DNA of 64,000 nt from Euborellia annulipes (taxonomy: Eukaryota; Arthropoda; Insecta; Dermaptera; Anisolabididae), in assembly GCA_023213315.1 (NCBI GenBank), contig JAKCPI010000825.1, positions 124,001-188,000 of the forward strand, in the 5' to 3' direction. Made by a program: the position numbers and the translations under genes. A model generated the notes under the pieces. The model was not told where the DNA came from. It searched no databases and worked only from the letters and a program-made list of their open reading frames with translations. Shown piece after piece: positions 62,121 through 64,000 of this stretch; the first letter of the stretch is position 1, and each line of letters starts with the position of its first letter.

Positions 62121-62446
62121 AGATGAACGATAAAAGAAAAAGCTGGAGGTATTTTCAGGCCAAATTTTATTACACTATACAGACTCAACGCCTCCCTTCA
62201 TCAGGACTATTGTGGTTATAAATAAATGAACCCTCGCGGGTTTAGTTATTTGAGAATTAAATTAATAGTCCAAATTCGCCTGCTGGTTCGCACAAGGCGA
62301 GTTCTCAATATAAGGACATTAAAAAATGCTTTTCTACCAAACCACAGGCGAATTTGGACTACTAATTTCATTCTCAAATAACTAAAACGTCGACTGTATA
62401 GTGGAATAAAATTTGGCCTGAAAATACCTTCATTTATCGTTCATTT
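62121..62446. mobile_element. Long foldback with CTGATGAAGGG core
   Basis: Outer arms GATGAACGATAAAAGAAAAA...GGTATTTTCAGGCCAAATTT (left) and GGCCTGAAAATACCTTCATT with TATCGTTCAT (right). Inner arms TTTAGTTATTTGAGAATTAA with CCAAATTCGCCTG and the inverse at 62346-62390. On the minus strand the left part has AATAGTCCTGATGAAGGGAG, a hammerhead-type core with GTC, though GAAA is lost there. Confidence 0.75.
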
Positions 62447-62499
62447 TTCAGTTTCATTTAATTTTCACAAAATGATTATTTTTAATAATCAATTAGGAG

Positions 62500-62930
62500 A
62501 TAATTAAAATGAAGCATAGAAGTCAATATTTCATCTTCAAATATAATAATCATAAAAGATGCAGGCTGCTTCTTGATCGCTTCTAACTTTTGCAGCAGTT
62601 GTTTCACCCAATAAGGCACTCGCAGGTCATAAACGCTTCCTCGTAAAGCTGCAAGGCTATTATAAATACAAGTGACTCGTTAAATCACATCTCGTTAGCT
62701 GAATGAATAGGTGATGGTGGCCTTTGCTCTTCTCTGGTGTGAGTGTGTGTCGCAAAGTCTCTCATCCCACGATCCCTTTTTGTGGGGAGAGAGGGGTGCT
62801 CATTACAACCAAAAAGTCACAAGCACAAAAACCTTCCCAGCCTCTTCTAGGTGTTGTTATGAGTTTAAATATACTCCACGGTCACTTCATAAAAACGCTT
62901 TGAAATGAAAAAGGGTCTGCAGTCGACTTT
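62500..62930. other. Unique GC-richer block with a plus 65-codon frame
   Basis: No repeat is recognised. The frame 62711-62908 begins MMVAFALLWCECVSQSLSSH, weakly like a signal peptide, and then shows no motif. GCTATTATAAATACAAGTGAC (62656-62676) contains a TATAAATA box about 35-55 bases before it. Promoter plus small ORF, or conserved noncoding DNA. Confidence 0.25.
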
Positions 62931-63109
62931 CTTTTGCCTAAAAAAAAAAAAAAGAACTAAGTTATTATGACAATTAAGATAACATAAGTTATAGCAGGAG
63001 ATAAAAATGAAGTGGAGAAAGAGTCAACTCTTTGTATTAACGTATGAGATAACTAATCAAATGGATTATTGATTGTTTAGAAAATAAATCTGCAATATAA
63101 ATAGCTAGT

Positions 63110-63600
63110 AATAGGTTAGGCTAAGAGCCGCGGGGGCGCAGGGTTCCGCTCTATTATCGTGCGGTTATATTGCATGAAAGCAGACAGTTTATAACGCCAG
63201 TAAATGCCAGTGTATTTATTTAATTTATCTGAGAGAAGGGGGAGAGGCGGGTATCGGACTGAATAGGCTGGCTAATTTTGTAAAGTCGTTCGGTGGACAG
63301 CTTCATTCGGGGTTCTGAAAGGACTGGGGGGTTCCGGGCTGCCGGGTCCTAACAAAAGCCATGATCCTGAACAAAGCTTCCCTTCAGTTTGCAGTCTGAA
63401 AACCCCTGGATCCAGCCGCGAGATAATTGCATATCGACACGCACATTTGCTCCGATAAAAGCCTTGAAATTGTCTCCGTTTATTGAATGGTTTTGGCTCT
63501 CTCTGTATCCAATGCGGTTGGTAAACATTGTACCACGAGTCAATCGGGGAAAATTTTCTGGATTTCTATTATAAATTAACTCTAACAAAACCAAATTAAA
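63110..63600. other. Unique block, possible conserved noncoding element
   Basis: The block is about 45% GC in AT-rich surroundings. Words such as GGTTATATTGCATGAAAGC, CAGTTTATAACGCCAGTAAA, GAGATAATTGCATATCGAC and CTCCGATAAAAGCCTTGAAA suggest clustered octamer and homeodomain-type sites. Frames of 61 and 81 codons overlap on opposite strands, and neither has a motif or splice context. Confidence 0.3.
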
Positions 63601-63735
63601 TAATTTACTAAGATTGACAATTGACTTAAATGTACCAAGTGATTTGAAATTCTAATTATTTGGTTGAATAGGGAAGAGGATTTTAGATTTTAATTTAAAG
63701 GGTTAGCTCAAGAAACCAATAATTGAGCCTCTACT

Positions 63736-64000
63736 AAGGGCGGATACAAGGGGGGGAGTAAAGGGGGTAATTACTCCCTCTACCTTGGCCAGTCACACAG
63801 TGGCCTAGCGAGCTTAACTCGCGCCAGGGTCACAATACCTTTTTTAGCGCCCCCCATTCGAAGACCATATAATATTGTAATTAAAATATACTTGCAAATT
63901 AATAAATAAATAAAGTCATAGGCTCAAGCTCAACTTTAAGTGTGAGACAAAAAATGTAGTAATTTTATGTTTTGCTAACCATTTGGCGCCCCTTTGTGAA
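63736..64000 (+). mobile_element. GGGCGGAT hAT fragment joined to family H element, cut by window edge
   Basis: 63736-63790: AAGGGCGGATACAAGGGGGG, GGTAATTACTCCCTC, GGCCAGTCACA (end of the carried family A hairpin). From 63791: CAGTGGCCTAGCGAGCTTAA, CAATACCTTTTTTAGCGCCC, CATTCGAAGACCATATAATA and ACCATTTGGCGCCCCTTTGT, which parallels 31853-32070. The element continues beyond the window. Confidence 0.65.

Noticed and set aside
1..64000. Viral, plasmid or bacterial origin of the window
   Set aside because: There are no dense ORFs, no Shine-Dalgarno-linked genes and no operons; SINEs, hAT elements and Helitrons place it in an animal genome.

Overview
The window looks like gene-poor, AT-rich animal chromosomal DNA. 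I found no prokaryotic operon, no rRNA, no stand-alone tRNA gene, no CRISPR array and no long ORF. tRNA-headed SINEs with A-rich tails, hAT-type elements with 8-bp target duplications, a Helitron, foldback elements and GT/AG exon candidates together point to an invertebrate metazoan, possibly an arthropod. I cannot name the species.

Repeats fill much of the sequence. One unclassified ~680-bp family, called family A here, recurs more than 25 times. It has a ~85-bp hairpin at one end, a short CA/CCCA microsatellite in the middle and an A/T-rich hairpin at the other end. Other elements include a complete Helitron (34348-35499) with a 117-bp minisatellite inside and a truncated relative (178-742); several short hAT-type elements with recoverable 8-bp duplications (1891-2269, 5964-6227, 13747-14027, 15598-15838, 17028-17573, 17295-17532, 43054-43240); PIF/Harbinger-like elements (25172-26032, 32147-32691); at least four SINE families; and a series of inverted-repeat (foldback) elements.

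Several foldbacks carry sequences with the architecture of a type I hammerhead ribozyme: a CUGANGA-like core, a stem II hairpin, GAAA, a GUC-like cleavage site, and a stem I whose two strands change together from copy to copy. The best are at 6849-6899, 15024-15072, 21013-21058 and 26178-26226.

Layout: 1-2.6 kb, truncated Helitron and family A pieces, a promoter-like patch near 1.0 kb, and a large foldback split by an hAT element. 2.6-10.5 kb, mostly unique AT-rich DNA with scattered elements. 10.5-17.6 kb, family A cluster (including a tail-to-tail pair) with nested hAT elements and SINEs. 18-26 kb, SINEs, hAT and Harbinger elements. 26.6-30.7 kb, family A burst with one copy nested in another. 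31.8-35.5 kb, hAT-like and Harbinger elements and the Helitron. 36-43 kb, unique DNA, a retroposon and G-rich repeats. 44-59.5 kb, family A copies mixed with patches that could be minus-strand exons (50199-50345 is the best). 60-64 kb, foldbacks and GC-richer unique blocks that may be conserved noncoding DNA.

I see no confident complete protein-coding gene. Nearly all ORFs of 60 codons or more are read-through of repeats or chance frames. The exon candidates on the minus strand between 45 and 59.5 kb could belong to one gene with long introns, but that is inference from splice-site-like sequences and open frames alone.
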